Below are positions 7,331 to 15,446 of a stretch of 29,812 bases of DNA, piece by piece. The notes under the pieces were generated by a model that saw only the letters and a program-made list of their open reading frames with translations, ran no database searches and had not been told where the DNA came from. How positions within the stretch are numbered: position 1 is the first letter of the stretch; each line of letters begins with the position of its first letter. The translations under genes and the position numbers were made by a program. This stretch comes from an uncultured Lachnospiraceae bacterium (GTDB lineage Bacteria; Bacillota; Clostridia; Lachnospirales; Lachnospiraceae): assembly GCA_910583895.1 (NCBI GenBank), contig CAJTYJ010000044.1, forward strand, positions 1 to 29,812, written 5' to 3'.

Positions 7331-9952
7331 ATGGACAAATACGGATACACGATCAGAAAAAAACAGGCAGAAGCTCAGCCGGTAAACCGCTATCACAAAT
7401 CAGATCTTCTTTTAATGACCACATTCCAGCTACGTGAGATCTGCAGGAAGGAAAAGATCCTTCAGGGTATCTTAAATCCGCTGGATAAGGAGGAACTGAT
7501 CCGTGTGATCCTGAGATATCGGGGAGCAGAGGAGTATTTTCTGATCCGGAAAGCGGACGAGGCGGTATATCAGACGCTGGAAGCAGCTGTGGGACATGCC
7601 AGGCTGCGGGAACGGACGGATTTACATCTGGAATGCCGCTCTCGGATCACTGTCTATGAAGGGCTGGAACTGGGAGTTGGAGATGGACTGACACTGCCTT
7701 ATACCAGAACACTGGCAGGAACCAATGCACTGGTCGTGGGAGGGGACGGGATCGTCTGTGCAGTTCTGAATGTAGTTCCCATGGGCAAAAGGACGGATTT
7801 TCTCTATCTGACTATGGCGTCTGACATCCCGTGCCGGGAATCCGGGGTCAAGAACTACAGCCTGTATTGCATGGGGCGTAGAGAATCCGAACTGCTTTTC
7901 GGGATCTGCAGCGGACAGCGGGAACGGTTGCCGGAATCCATAGAAGTGTACCGGATACCGCTTCTGGATTTTGAAGTAAGGAAACCGGTGCCGCTGAACA
8001 TGCCCATGGCGATGGATTTTGGAACCAGCAGTACGACGGCAGGCGTCTATCTGGACAGCCGGTATTTCGCGCAGATGGGACTGCGGGACGGGGAGCGGGG
8101 ATTACGGGAAAACGATACGAACTACGCTCGCTTTTATGATTCCGCGTCAGACGAAAGAGGAAGCACCCTGCTTCCCAGTGTGGCGGCGGTACTGTCCGTG
8201 GAAGGCGGAAAGCCGGAGTTTCTCTTCGGCTATGACGCTATCCGCCTGGCGGAATCCAGCTATATTGACGAGGGCTTCTGCGTGTTCTACGACATCAAGC
8301 GGTGGATCGGAGACTGCGAAAAGCGGGAAGAGATCACGGACCGGCAGGGACGTCGGGGGGTCGTGGCCAGAAAGGAGATCCTAAAGGCCTATTTTGAATA
8401 TGTGATCAATACGGTTAGAAATCAGTTCAAATGCAGTATACCGAAGGTTCATGTGTCCTGTCCCGTCAAACAGAAGGCGCAGTTCGGCCGGATGTTCGCC
8501 GAGATTCTGCCTGATTATGCGGTGGAGAAGGAGGATATGATCGACGAGGGAGTCTCGGTTCTGTATAATACCATATCCGGGATGAGAGAGGCGGGGCGTG
8601 TACAAGAAGGACAGCCATACCATGCGCTGATTCTTGACTGCGGGGGAGGTACGACGGATCTGTGCTCCTGTACTTTCCGGGTGTGGGATCAGAGAGTATC
8701 CTACCGGATCGAGATTGACACGGCCTACGAAAATGGCGATACGGATTTCGGTGGAAACAACCTGACTTATCGGATCATGCAGATCCTGAAGCTTCGTCTG
8801 GTGAATCAGCTGGATCCGGACGCGGCGGAACCGGCAGAACAGATCCTGTCTGGCTATGATATGGATGTCTTCCGCTATGTGGACCGGCAGGGGACGGAAG
8901 CACTGTACAGGGAACTAGAACAGGCGTATGAAAAGGCAGAGAGTTGCATTCCCACCCGTTTTAAAGAGTTTGAATATCGGAGCAGGGCAGATTATTACCG
9001 GGTGAAAAACAATTTTTATCTGCTGTTTCATCTGGCGGAAAAAGCAAAAAAAGAATTTTACGACCATGCAGGAACGCTGCAGGTGGTGATCGCGTCAGAA
9101 CCATGGGAGGAAAGCGCCGGCACATGGATTCCGGCGGATAAATGGAAGCTGTCGATTCAGACGGAGAGGGGCCTTGAGACCGTGAAAGAATTTCCGCCGA
9201 TTTCCTTAAGTATCTACGAACTGGAGCTTCTGCTGCAGGGAGATATCTACGGAATCATGCGTCGGTTCCTGGAACGGATGTATGGGGAGGATCTGCTTCC
9301 GGACTATTCGATCATCCGTCTGACCGGACAGTCCTGCCGGATCGGGATCTTTCGGGACGCTCTGAAAGAGTACGTGCCGGGGAAGGCGATTCGCTTCCGG
9401 AGAAGGAGCAGAGCAGGGAGCAGTGATCCGGAGCTTAAGATGAGCTGCGTGGACGGAGCGCTCCGTTACTTAAGGGACCGGCGGTACGGGTTTGCGGACG
9501 TAACGATCCGGACCGGAGAACCGGCGCTGCCCTATCAGGTTACCGCATATACCCACAGCGGGGAAGAGATCATCCTGATCTATCGTCTGGTGCGCCATGG
9601 CAGAAGCGGGATGATTTCCAGAAATATGGACGATCTGCTGCTTCGTCTGTACCTGAAGGACGAGGACGGAAAGGAACGATATCAGTACTCCTGCCGGTGC
9701 GCTCTGTCTGATTTCTGTCCGAAAGAATACGAAGAGATTCAGAAAATCTACGGGGAACATATCCTTCAAGCGGATACGGATGACATTGTAGAACATGAAG
9801 TGAAGTTTTTTGTATGGGCCAAACCCATGGACTGGTGCTTTGTGACTGTCCCCGTTTACCGGAAAGAGAAGATGCTTTATCTTGGAAAAGAAGAGATCTT
9901 TGCTTTTGAGGATGAAGGCTGGGTGCAGAATTTTTTTGACGGGACCAAATAA
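7331..9952 (+). CDS. Hsp70/actin-fold ATPase with SAP-like N-terminal segment
   Basis: The protein has 873 residues from ATG 7331 (TGGAGGA 9 bases upstream; an ATG at 7292 lacks such a site). Residues 15-60 (LLLMTTFQLREICRKE, then KEELIRVILRYR) look like a SAP or Rho-N helix-extension-helix. The ATPase core follows: phosphate-1 motif DFGTSSTTAG from residue 229, a connecting region with DEGVSVLYNT, phosphate-2 motif DCGGGTTD from 436, and the adenosine motif LTGQSCRIGIF from 664. These are the hallmarks of the Hsp70/actin/sugar-kinase ATPase fold; the size and the absence of an Hsp70 substrate domain point to the large 'SrfB-like' type of protein rather than DnaK. It may act as an assembly chaperone or an ATP-driven switch for the injection apparatus. 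The SAP-like call is tentative. Confidence 0.75.
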   Translation: MDKYGYTIRKKQAEAQPVNRYHKSDLLLMTTFQLREICRKEKILQGILNPLDKEELIRVILRYRGAEEYFLIRKADEAVYQTLEAAVGHARLRERTDLHLECRSRITVYEGLELGVGDGLTLPYTRTLAGTNALVVGGDGIVCAVLNVVPMGKRTDFLYLTMASDIPCRESGVKNYSLYCMGRRESELLFGICSGQRERLPESIEVYRIPLLDFEVRKPVPLNMPMAMDFGTSSTTAGVYLDSRYFAQMGLRDGERGLRENDTNYARFYDSASDERGSTLLPSVAAVLSVEGGKPEFLFGYDAIRLAESSYIDEGFCVFYDIKRWIGDCEKREEITDRQGRRGVVARKEILKAYFEYVINTVRNQFKCSIPKVHVSCPVKQKAQFGRMFAEILPDYAVEKEDMIDEGVSVLYNTISGMREAGRVQEGQPYHALILDCGGGTTDLCSCTFRVWDQRVSYRIEIDTAYENGDTDFGGNNLTYRIMQILKLRLVNQLDPDAAEPAEQILSGYDMDVFRYVDRQGTEALYRELEQAYEKAESCIPTRFKEFEYRSRADYYRVKNNFYLLFHLAEKAKKEFYDHAGTLQVVIASEPWEESAGTWIPADKWKLSIQTERGLETVKEFPPISLSIYELELLLQGDIYGIMRRFLERMYGEDLLPDYSIIRLTGQSCRIGIFRDALKEYVPGKAIRFRRRSRAGSSDPELKMSCVDGALRYLRDRRYGFADVTIRTGEPALPYQVTAYTHSGEEIILIYRLVRHGRSGMISRNMDDLLLRLYLKDEDGKERYQYSCRCALSDFCPKEYEEIQKIYGEHILQADTDDIVEHEVKFFVWAKPMDWCFVTVPVYRKEKMLYLGKEEIFAFEDEGWVQNFFDGTK

Positions 9953-9987
9953 TAGGCCAGGAAAAATACAGGCAGGAGGACATACAT

Positions 9988-10758
9988 ATGCAGAATCTGT
10001 ATCCGCTGTTCGAGCGGAACCGGGTATTGAAAAAAGAACTGCTGTGGGCGCTCAGAGATTATTCCTTTGGACAGCTGCAGCTGAAATATGCAGATTACGG
10101 AGACGGAGTCCTGCAGGGCTGCGGGGTCCAGACGGAGGAGAAGGAGCTTGTGATCCGTCCGGGACTCCTGCGCTATCAGGGGTTTGTCTGTGTGATGGAG
10201 ACAGAAGAACGGCTTGAATATGCCGTGACGGAACAGCCGGTATCGCTGAAGCTGCGCTTTGAGACAGATCGAAGATCTCCAGATTACGTTTTATACCGGA
10301 TGACGCCGGTACTGGATGAGGACACCGTATGCAGGGAACATGAACTGGAACTCTGTCGGTTCCGCCTGCAGGCAGGGGCCAGGCTCCGGGATACGCATAC
10401 CTGTTTTGAAGACATGGATACGGAATACAATACGCTGCAGTACCTTCATGCGGCGTGGGGCTGCCCCGGCGGACAGTCCATGGCGCCGGTCATGACGCGG
10501 CAGTTCGCCGAAGAGCTTCTGGAAGCGCCCGCCTGTGGGACGGAAGACATGGTGTTCGCATGGCTATGCCTGGACCGCAGAGGGGCGATGCCAAAAGAGA
10601 TCCTGACCGACTACGTCGGCAGAAAGAGCAGGAGACAAATGAGAGACGCATCCAACCAGGAGCTGTTCCGGGAGATGTGCAGGATCCTGGCCGGTATGCA
10701 GCATGGAGAAGGCCGGAGGCAGGAACGGGTCGGTCGGAGACAGATATTGGTGGACTGA
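9988..10758 (+). CDS. Putative baseplate/fibre-like protein
   Basis: This 256-residue protein has CAGGAGGAC just before its ATG and begins 35 bases after the ATPase gene. Residues 36-66 carry GDGVLQGCGV followed by a strand and VIRPGLLRYQGFV, which resembles the GDGV-x-GL...V.PG...G pattern found near the N-terminus of many phage tail-fibre and baseplate-attachment proteins. The middle is beta-rich and the C-terminal 80 residues are helical and basic (RKSRRQMRD). No membrane segment is seen. A role linking fibres or spike to a baseplate is inferred from motif and neighbours, and no family is assigned. Confidence 0.5.
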   Translation: MQNLYPLFERNRVLKKELLWALRDYSFGQLQLKYADYGDGVLQGCGVQTEEKELVIRPGLLRYQGFVCVMETEERLEYAVTEQPVSLKLRFETDRRSPDYVLYRMTPVLDEDTVCREHELELCRFRLQAGARLRDTHTCFEDMDTEYNTLQYLHAAWGCPGGQSMAPVMTRQFAEELLEAPACGTEDMVFAWLCLDRRGAMPKEILTDYVGRKSRRQMRDASNQELFREMCRILAGMQHGEGRRQERVGRRQILVD

Positions 10759-10786
10759 GGAAAGGAAAAAGGACGGAGGAATTCAG

Positions 10787-12358
10787 ATGGGAGCAGTAAC
10801 AGCAGGCATGATCCGGGTCGAATGCGGATTTGCATTTCATGACATTCTGGATTTTGAGATACAGGAAATCAAGAACCTGCATACAACGGTAAAGATCAGA
10901 GGAACGCTGCCGGAAGAGACCGGCCAGTCCCCGGTCCTGCAGAGACTGGAGGGGAAGCCGCTGTCGGTTCATACAGACGGCGGAGAAAATCAGGAGCCGG
11001 TCTTCTGCGGTTTCATCCGTACCCTGCGGATCAGCCGGGAAGGAAACGGATATGTGGCGGAACTGGAAGGGATTTCCGGCACAGAGCTTTTGGACCGGGA
11101 AAAGAAGAGCCGGTCTTTTCAGGATACGAATATGACATATAAAGAACTAGTCCGGGCGGTTCTTTCGGATACGTCCGGGGCGCAGGTGCTCTTCCATATG
11201 GAAGACCGGGCGATTGGTGCGCCCGTCTACCAGTATGAGGAGACGGACTGGGAATTTTTAAAAAGAGTGGCCAGTCATCTGCATACTTCCCTTCTTGCAG
11301 CGTCCATTCAGCCAAAGCCGGAGTTTCATTTCGGATTACCGGAAGGGAAGAGGCGAAAAGAATCGGCTGTACAGGTCACGACGATCTGGTCGGATCTGCC
11401 CTGCTGCCGAAAAGGGAAGGATCCTTACCGGATTCTGAAGAGCCGGTTTCTGTGCAGGGACACATCCGGATATGAGAGATGGAAGGTGGGAGACCGGATC
11501 ACTCTGGCAGGCAGGAACTCTGCGGTAGTCAAAGCGGCGGGAAAACTGGAAAATGGCCTTCTGGTCTTTCGATGCACGGTCTCTGAACCGGAAGCATTCA
11601 AAACTGCGCGTTATGAAAACAGAGCGCTTGCCGGAATATCCCTTGCCGGAACTGTGCTGGAGACCAGAGGCGAATCTGTGCGGGTAAAATTTGACATCGA
11701 CAGGGAGCAGCGCGCAGACCAGGCGTACTGGTATCCATGGATGCCGGAGACGGGAAATGTCATGTACAGTATGCCGGAAAAAGGGGAGCGGATCGCGGTT
11801 ACCTTTGATGATGAGACGGGAAATGCCAGAGGGAGCCGGAGTCTCAGAAGAAACGGAAGCGGACACAGTGAGATGCAGGACGTGTCCAGAAGGTATTTTA
11901 CGACGGCGAAGGACAAACGCATGTATCTGTTCCCGTCCGGTCTGGGTTTTGCCGATCTGGCGCAGAAGGAACCTTTAAAGCTGGAACTGTCAGATGAGAC
12001 AGGCGTAAGCTTGGAGAGCGGAAAAAACATCAGCATCCTGGCAGAAGAGGGCGTGTGGCTGCAGGGAAGCCGGATCTCTTTTGATGCGCCACAGGAGATC
12101 TCTCTTGTGCAGCGGGATCTGACCAGTCCGACGGTGATCAACCTGTGCAATGGTTTTGACGCGGTGGGGAAATTCGGGAAAGTAAAGATGGACGGCGGGA
12201 AAGCGGAAGACTTTCCGGCAGTCTCATCCGATAAAGGGGCGTATGACCTGAGCGGTGAGGGTCGGAAGATCATGGCGTCCACGCCGGTTCTGGCAGGGGA
12301 TACAGAGCTGCAGCGGAGAGTGATTGGGACGAAGGTGGATTTTATAACGGCTATCTAA
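10787..12358 (+). CDS. VgrG-like spike protein (first)
   Basis: The protein has 523 residues from ATG 10787, with GGACGGAGGA 6 bases upstream; a longer frame from 10703 would overlap the previous gene and lacks this site. The N-terminal 260 residues follow the gp27/late-control-D layout, including YEETDWEFLKRVASHL near residue 150, a strong signature of VgrG and phage gpD proteins. An OB-fold stretch follows from about residue 288 (GTVLETRGESVRVKFD, then YWYPWMPETGN and MPEKGERIAVTF). The last 130 residues are beta-rich and include a LSDETGVSLESGKNISILAEEG run, compatible with a short needle, then a distinct tail. It would form the membrane-piercing tip or its hub. With the second VgrG-like gene at 12707 it makes an unusual pair of divergent spikes. 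Confidence 0.85.
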   Translation: MGAVTAGMIRVECGFAFHDILDFEIQEIKNLHTTVKIRGTLPEETGQSPVLQRLEGKPLSVHTDGGENQEPVFCGFIRTLRISREGNGYVAELEGISGTELLDREKKSRSFQDTNMTYKELVRAVLSDTSGAQVLFHMEDRAIGAPVYQYEETDWEFLKRVASHLHTSLLAASIQPKPEFHFGLPEGKRRKESAVQVTTIWSDLPCCRKGKDPYRILKSRFLCRDTSGYERWKVGDRITLAGRNSAVVKAAGKLENGLLVFRCTVSEPEAFKTARYENRALAGISLAGTVLETRGESVRVKFDIDREQRADQAYWYPWMPETGNVMYSMPEKGERIAVTFDDETGNARGSRSLRRNGSGHSEMQDVSRRYFTTAKDKRMYLFPSGLGFADLAQKEPLKLELSDETGVSLESGKNISILAEEGVWLQGSRISFDAPQEISLVQRDLTSPTVINLCNGFDAVGKFGKVKMDGGKAEDFPAVSSDKGAYDLSGEGRKIMASTPVLAGDTELQRRVIGTKVDFITAI

Positions 12359-12461
12359 TTGCGGAACAGATGAACAGCATCTGACCGAAAGCATCCCGGA
12401 AGGATTTTACGGAACGAAGAGAGGGAAAATACTTCCAGACATTGGGGAGGAGAGAGGGAAG

Positions 12462-12710
12462 ATGCGGAACTTATATATAGAAAGGAAAGGACATATGGGA
12501 AAGACAATTCAGGTTGGAGGTGTGGGAAAAAATCCCGCCATAGAAAAGATCAATCGGCTGAATGGACTGAACAGCCGTATGAAAGCGGCTGCCAGGCTGG
12601 AGGAAGAGGCATTCTGTTCCCGGAGAGCGGAAGAGGCCAGAGACAGACGCAGCAAGATCATTCGGGACTTTGCCATTGATTTTGGCAAAACAGAAGGAGA
12701 CAGAGCATGA
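12462..12710 (+). CDS. Small charged protein between the two spike genes
   Basis: The protein has 82 residues from ATG 12462 (GGGGAGGAGAGAGGG upstream) or 71 residues from ATG 12495 (AAAGGAAAGG upstream, starting MGKTIQVGGVGKNPAIEK); both starts are plausible. Apart from a glycine-rich N-terminus it is helical and charged (ARLEEEAFCSRRAEEARDRRSK). Its TGA overlaps the start of the second VgrG-like gene as ATGA, implying coupled translation. It could be a chaperone or connector for that spike, which is an inference from position. No PAAR motif is visible, so it is not an obvious spike cap. Confidence 0.65.
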   Translation: MRNLYIERKGHMGKTIQVGGVGKNPAIEKINRLNGLNSRMKAAARLEEEAFCSRRAEEARDRRSKIIRDFAIDFGKTEGDRA

Positions 12711-14107
12711 GAGAGTATTATTTGAAGACAGAACCGCTTACGTTCCTTGCGGTCACAAAGCTGACGGTAAACCAGGAGATCAATACACATGGGACGGCTG
12801 TCTTGGAAGGATATATTGCAGACGAGGACGAAGAGCATTTTCTCGGACTGCTGCAGGACCAGGTATGGGAGAAGATCGAAGAAGCCGGCAGGGAGGAAGA
12901 GACGACGGTCCTGTTCTGGGGACTGGTAACCGGATTTTCCATTCAGAAGACGAATGACCAGAAGCGGATGACGCTGGAACTGACCACAGGTACCTGCCTG
13001 ATGGATCTGGCGCCCCATTTCCGGACCTTTCAGGATGCGGGCATGGACTACGGTGGGATTTTTCGTCAGATCACGGAGAACTATCCGGATTCCGGTATGA
13101 TAAAAAATATTCCGCTTACGGATTCCATTCAGAGTCTGATTCTGCAGTATCAGGAGACGGACTGGGAATTCCTAAAACGTATGGCAGGAAGACACAAAAG
13201 CTTTCTCGTGCCGGCTTCTTCCATAAAGGGTACCAGATATTTTGTAGATCTGCCCAAAGGAAAGATGAAGGAGCTGCCGTCGGATGCCCGCTGCAGCGTC
13301 CAAAAGGACATGCAGCGCTTCCTCACCAACAGAAGCAGGGGTCTTGCAGGACTCAGAGAAAGCGTCTGTACCGAATACATTGTAGAGAGCAGAGAGGACT
13401 GTCGGATCGGGGATCAGATGCTCTTTCAGGGACAGACGTTTTTTGTCTACCGGATCAGGAGCAGTTATGAGGGAGGAGAGATGCTTCATACCTGTTATCT
13501 AATGGCCCGCGCTGGCCTGGATATGCCGGAAGAAACGGAGAAAGACCGCTCCGGATGTGCATTTCAGGCGGAGGTTTTGAAAGTCAGGAATGATCAGGTA
13601 CAGGTGCGTTTGTTAAAGGACGAGAACCGCAGTCAGAACATTACGATCTGGTATCCTTATGCCACGGTCTACTCCGCCCCGGACGGAACTGGCTGGTACT
13701 GTATGCCGGAAATCGGGGATCAGGTGCGCCTGTATCTTCCCTCCGACCGGGAGCAGGAGGCGTATGTGTTCAGTGCAGTCCATCTGGACACGGAAAGTCC
13801 TGACCGGAAAAATCCGGAGCACAAGATCATTAAAAACAGATACCAGAAGGAAATACGGTTTACGCCGGATTCCATTATTCTGACAAACAATCAGGGGACC
13901 AGAATCGCTCTGACCGATGCAGACGGGATCCAGATCACCAGCAGACATTCCGTGGTGATACGCGCAAAAGATCAGCTGACCCTTTCCAGTGAAAAAGGGT
14001 CTCTTACTGCGGCGGGCACGGAAGCGGTCAGCCTGCAGCAGAAAACGACCGGAATTCGTCTGGAAGAAGGGATCTCCTTTATCGGCGGAGAGCTGAAGGT
14101 ACAGTAA
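12707..14107 (+). CDS. VgrG-like spike protein (second)
   Basis: The protein has 466 residues. The gp27-like part contains YQETDWEFLKRMAGRHKS near residue 147, matching the same motif in the first spike, while the surrounding sequence is very different. The OB-fold part runs from about residue 283 (AEVLKVRNDQVQVRLLKDEN, then TIWYPYATVYS and WYCMPEIGDQVRLYLP). From about residue 378 the end is a regular short-strand repeat (EIRFTPDSIILTNNQGTRIA, ITSRHSVVIRAKDQLTLS, GSLTAAGTEAVSLQQ), as expected for a beta-helical needle. It starts with an ATGA overlap on the small preceding gene. Having its own needle, it may be the true spike, with the first one serving as hub or effector carrier; that is conjecture. 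Confidence 0.85.
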   Translation: MREYYLKTEPLTFLAVTKLTVNQEINTHGTAVLEGYIADEDEEHFLGLLQDQVWEKIEEAGREEETTVLFWGLVTGFSIQKTNDQKRMTLELTTGTCLMDLAPHFRTFQDAGMDYGGIFRQITENYPDSGMIKNIPLTDSIQSLILQYQETDWEFLKRMAGRHKSFLVPASSIKGTRYFVDLPKGKMKELPSDARCSVQKDMQRFLTNRSRGLAGLRESVCTEYIVESREDCRIGDQMLFQGQTFFVYRIRSSYEGGEMLHTCYLMARAGLDMPEETEKDRSGCAFQAEVLKVRNDQVQVRLLKDENRSQNITIWYPYATVYSAPDGTGWYCMPEIGDQVRLYLPSDREQEAYVFSAVHLDTESPDRKNPEHKIIKNRYQKEIRFTPDSIILTNNQGTRIALTDADGIQITSRHSVVIRAKDQLTLSSEKGSLTAAGTEAVSLQQKTTGIRLEEGISFIGGELKVQ

Positions 14108-14137
14108 GATTGTACAGCGGGGAGAAGCGTCTTTGAA

Positions 14138-14586
14138 ATGAAAATGATTAAAAGGCTATGTCTGATATTTATGTTTGTTTTAATTATGTTAATAACCTCG
14201 GGTCTTTTTGATTTCTTTTATAGATCTGTAGATATGATTTACCTTGGAAGTGCAAAAGGAATATTGGACAGCAGGTTTTATTCTGTCCCAGAATATTGCA
14301 TGGAAAATGACTTTTTATATTACAATATGGGATATGCCATTCTGGATGATAATGCGGTCAGCAGGTGCAGAATGAGTGATTTTGATTTTCAGCTTGAGGA
14401 AAAGGACGGGATTATTTAGTGGAGGAAGATGACAGAGACTCTATTCAGTTGGCGTTTGTAATTCTTATTGCTGTATTTTTCATGTTGTGCCGTCTGAATA
14501 TGGATATTCCGGTACACAGATTTGAACTTTTTATTCTTATTTTCTTTTTGCTGAGGTTTTTGATGACACCGACATACGTTTTTTAA
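14138..14586 (+). pseudogene. Split membrane-protein gene (two overlapping frames)
   Basis: The first frame, ATG 14138 to TAG 14417-14419, gives 93 residues with an N-terminal membrane helix (about residues 7-27) and ends EEKDGII. A second frame opens at GTG 14419, overlapping the stop by one base, and runs 55 codons to TAA 14584-14586 (VEEDDRDSIQLAFVILIAVFFML, then a second hydrophobic stretch ELFILIFFLLRFLM). Joined they would make a three-helix membrane protein of about 150 residues. Either one frameshift broke a single gene near 14410, or these are two coupled small membrane proteins. The stretch is far more AT-rich than the spike genes around it and resembles the immunity-type genes at 1-3331, suggesting an imported immunity or accessory gene. 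Confidence 0.5.
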
Positions 14587-14608
14587 ATTATTGGAAAAAT
14601 AATGGAAG

Positions 14609-14710
14609 ATGTCCTGGGATACGACGACTTTTCAATTGATTGAAACATTCTCCCTGGCAGAGTTGGTGGTACTGACTTTGAGCAGGAGCGGAGTGATGGG
14701 GAGGACATGA
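14609..14710 (+). other. Short open frame in the gap, probably a remnant
   Basis: ATG 14609 opens a 33-residue frame (MSWDTTTFQLIETFSLAELV, then VLTLSRSGVMGRT) ending at TGA 14708-14710. There is no convincing ribosome binding site. The text is not obviously random (regular hydrophobic spacing), so it may be the end of a degraded gene. The rest of the 14587-14846 gap holds a perfect 10-base inverted repeat and no other coding frame. Confidence 0.25.
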
Positions 14711-14739
14711 AACCTGCAGATATAGGGACGATTTTTACA

Positions 14740-14783
14740 TGTTCCGGCAGTAATATTTTGTAGAAAGCTTTTTTGCCGGAACA
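14740..14783. repeat. Perfect 10-base inverted repeat
   Basis: TGTTCCGGCA at 14740-14749 is exactly complementary in reverse to TGCCGGAACA at 14774-14783, with 24 bases between that include a run of six T. In RNA it would form a stable hairpin with an AT-rich loop just before the accessory block that begins at 14847. It is not followed by a T-run, so it is not a classical terminator in this orientation. It could be a regulatory hairpin, an RNA processing site or a relic of a mobile-element end. Confidence 0.6.
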
Positions 14784-14846
14784 CGGATGACAGGTTGTCT
14801 GTGCGCCATAAAAAAGGTTAATGTTTAAGAGAAAGGTATGTTTTTA

Positions 14847-15446
14847 ATGAATATATTATACAGTCAGGATGCGAATGGATGTCATCAGGATTCCATTGCC
14901 GCTCATACCGTTACCATAATAAAAGATATATTGACGGCAGATCTGCCGCAGGAACTGGACGATATGCCGGAACACCTGAAAGACTCTTTTTATCCATATG
15001 AAGACAGGCCTCCGGTCATCTTGTCAGACCCGGAAGGCAGAGTTCAGATGACCTTTCAGATCCTGCAGAAAGAATTGCGGGATGCCGATACCAGAAAAGC
15101 AGCACAGGCAGTACATCGATATACAGAATATTTCTATTCCAGAAATGAGCTGTCTCCGGTGTATATAAATCGCTCCGGCGAAGTCCCGGTGGGATGGTTT
15201 CTGATGGAGATGGAATTGGGAGACCTAAAATGTCATCATATAAAAGCGGTACGTACTGTTCTGGGGAAATTGTGCCTTATGACGGTAACATATCCGGAGG
15301 AAGAATGTATAAAATGGCAGGCAGTGTTGAAACGTCTGTACCTGACGCTGCAGGAAAGGAACGGGAAAGATGGAGAAAGCCAACAGCCAGGATATGGACT
15401 GGATGCTTCAGGTGATGCTGCGAATGTATGGCAGAGACGGGAATGA
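14847..15446 (+). CDS. Small cluster protein, possibly DcrB/Mog1-like fold
   Basis: The protein has 199 residues from ATG 14847, which sits about 10 bases after GAAAGG; an ATG at 14838 is in frame but only 2 bases from that site. The sequence alternates strands and helices, with a GEVPVGWFLMEME strand-turn-strand and a closing long helix (WQAVLKRLYLTLQERN). This layout recalls the DcrB/Mog1/PsbP fold, used by Eag-type chaperones that load effectors onto VgrG in type VI systems; the comparison is by pattern only and is tentative. The last 77 bases overlap the next gene, and the terminal 25 residues look low-complexity, so the true end may have drifted. Confidence 0.55.
   Translation: MNILYSQDANGCHQDSIAAHTVTIIKDILTADLPQELDDMPEHLKDSFYPYEDRPPVILSDPEGRVQMTFQILQKELRDADTRKAAQAVHRYTEYFYSRNELSPVYINRSGEVPVGWFLMEMELGDLKCHHIKAVRTVLGKLCLMTVTYPEEECIKWQAVLKRLYLTLQERNGKDGESQQPGYGLDASGDAANVWQRRE

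Noticed and set aside
12462..12710. PAAR spike-cap protein
   Set aside because: Small size and position suggested it, but the sequence is helical and charged and lacks the PAAR repeat pattern.
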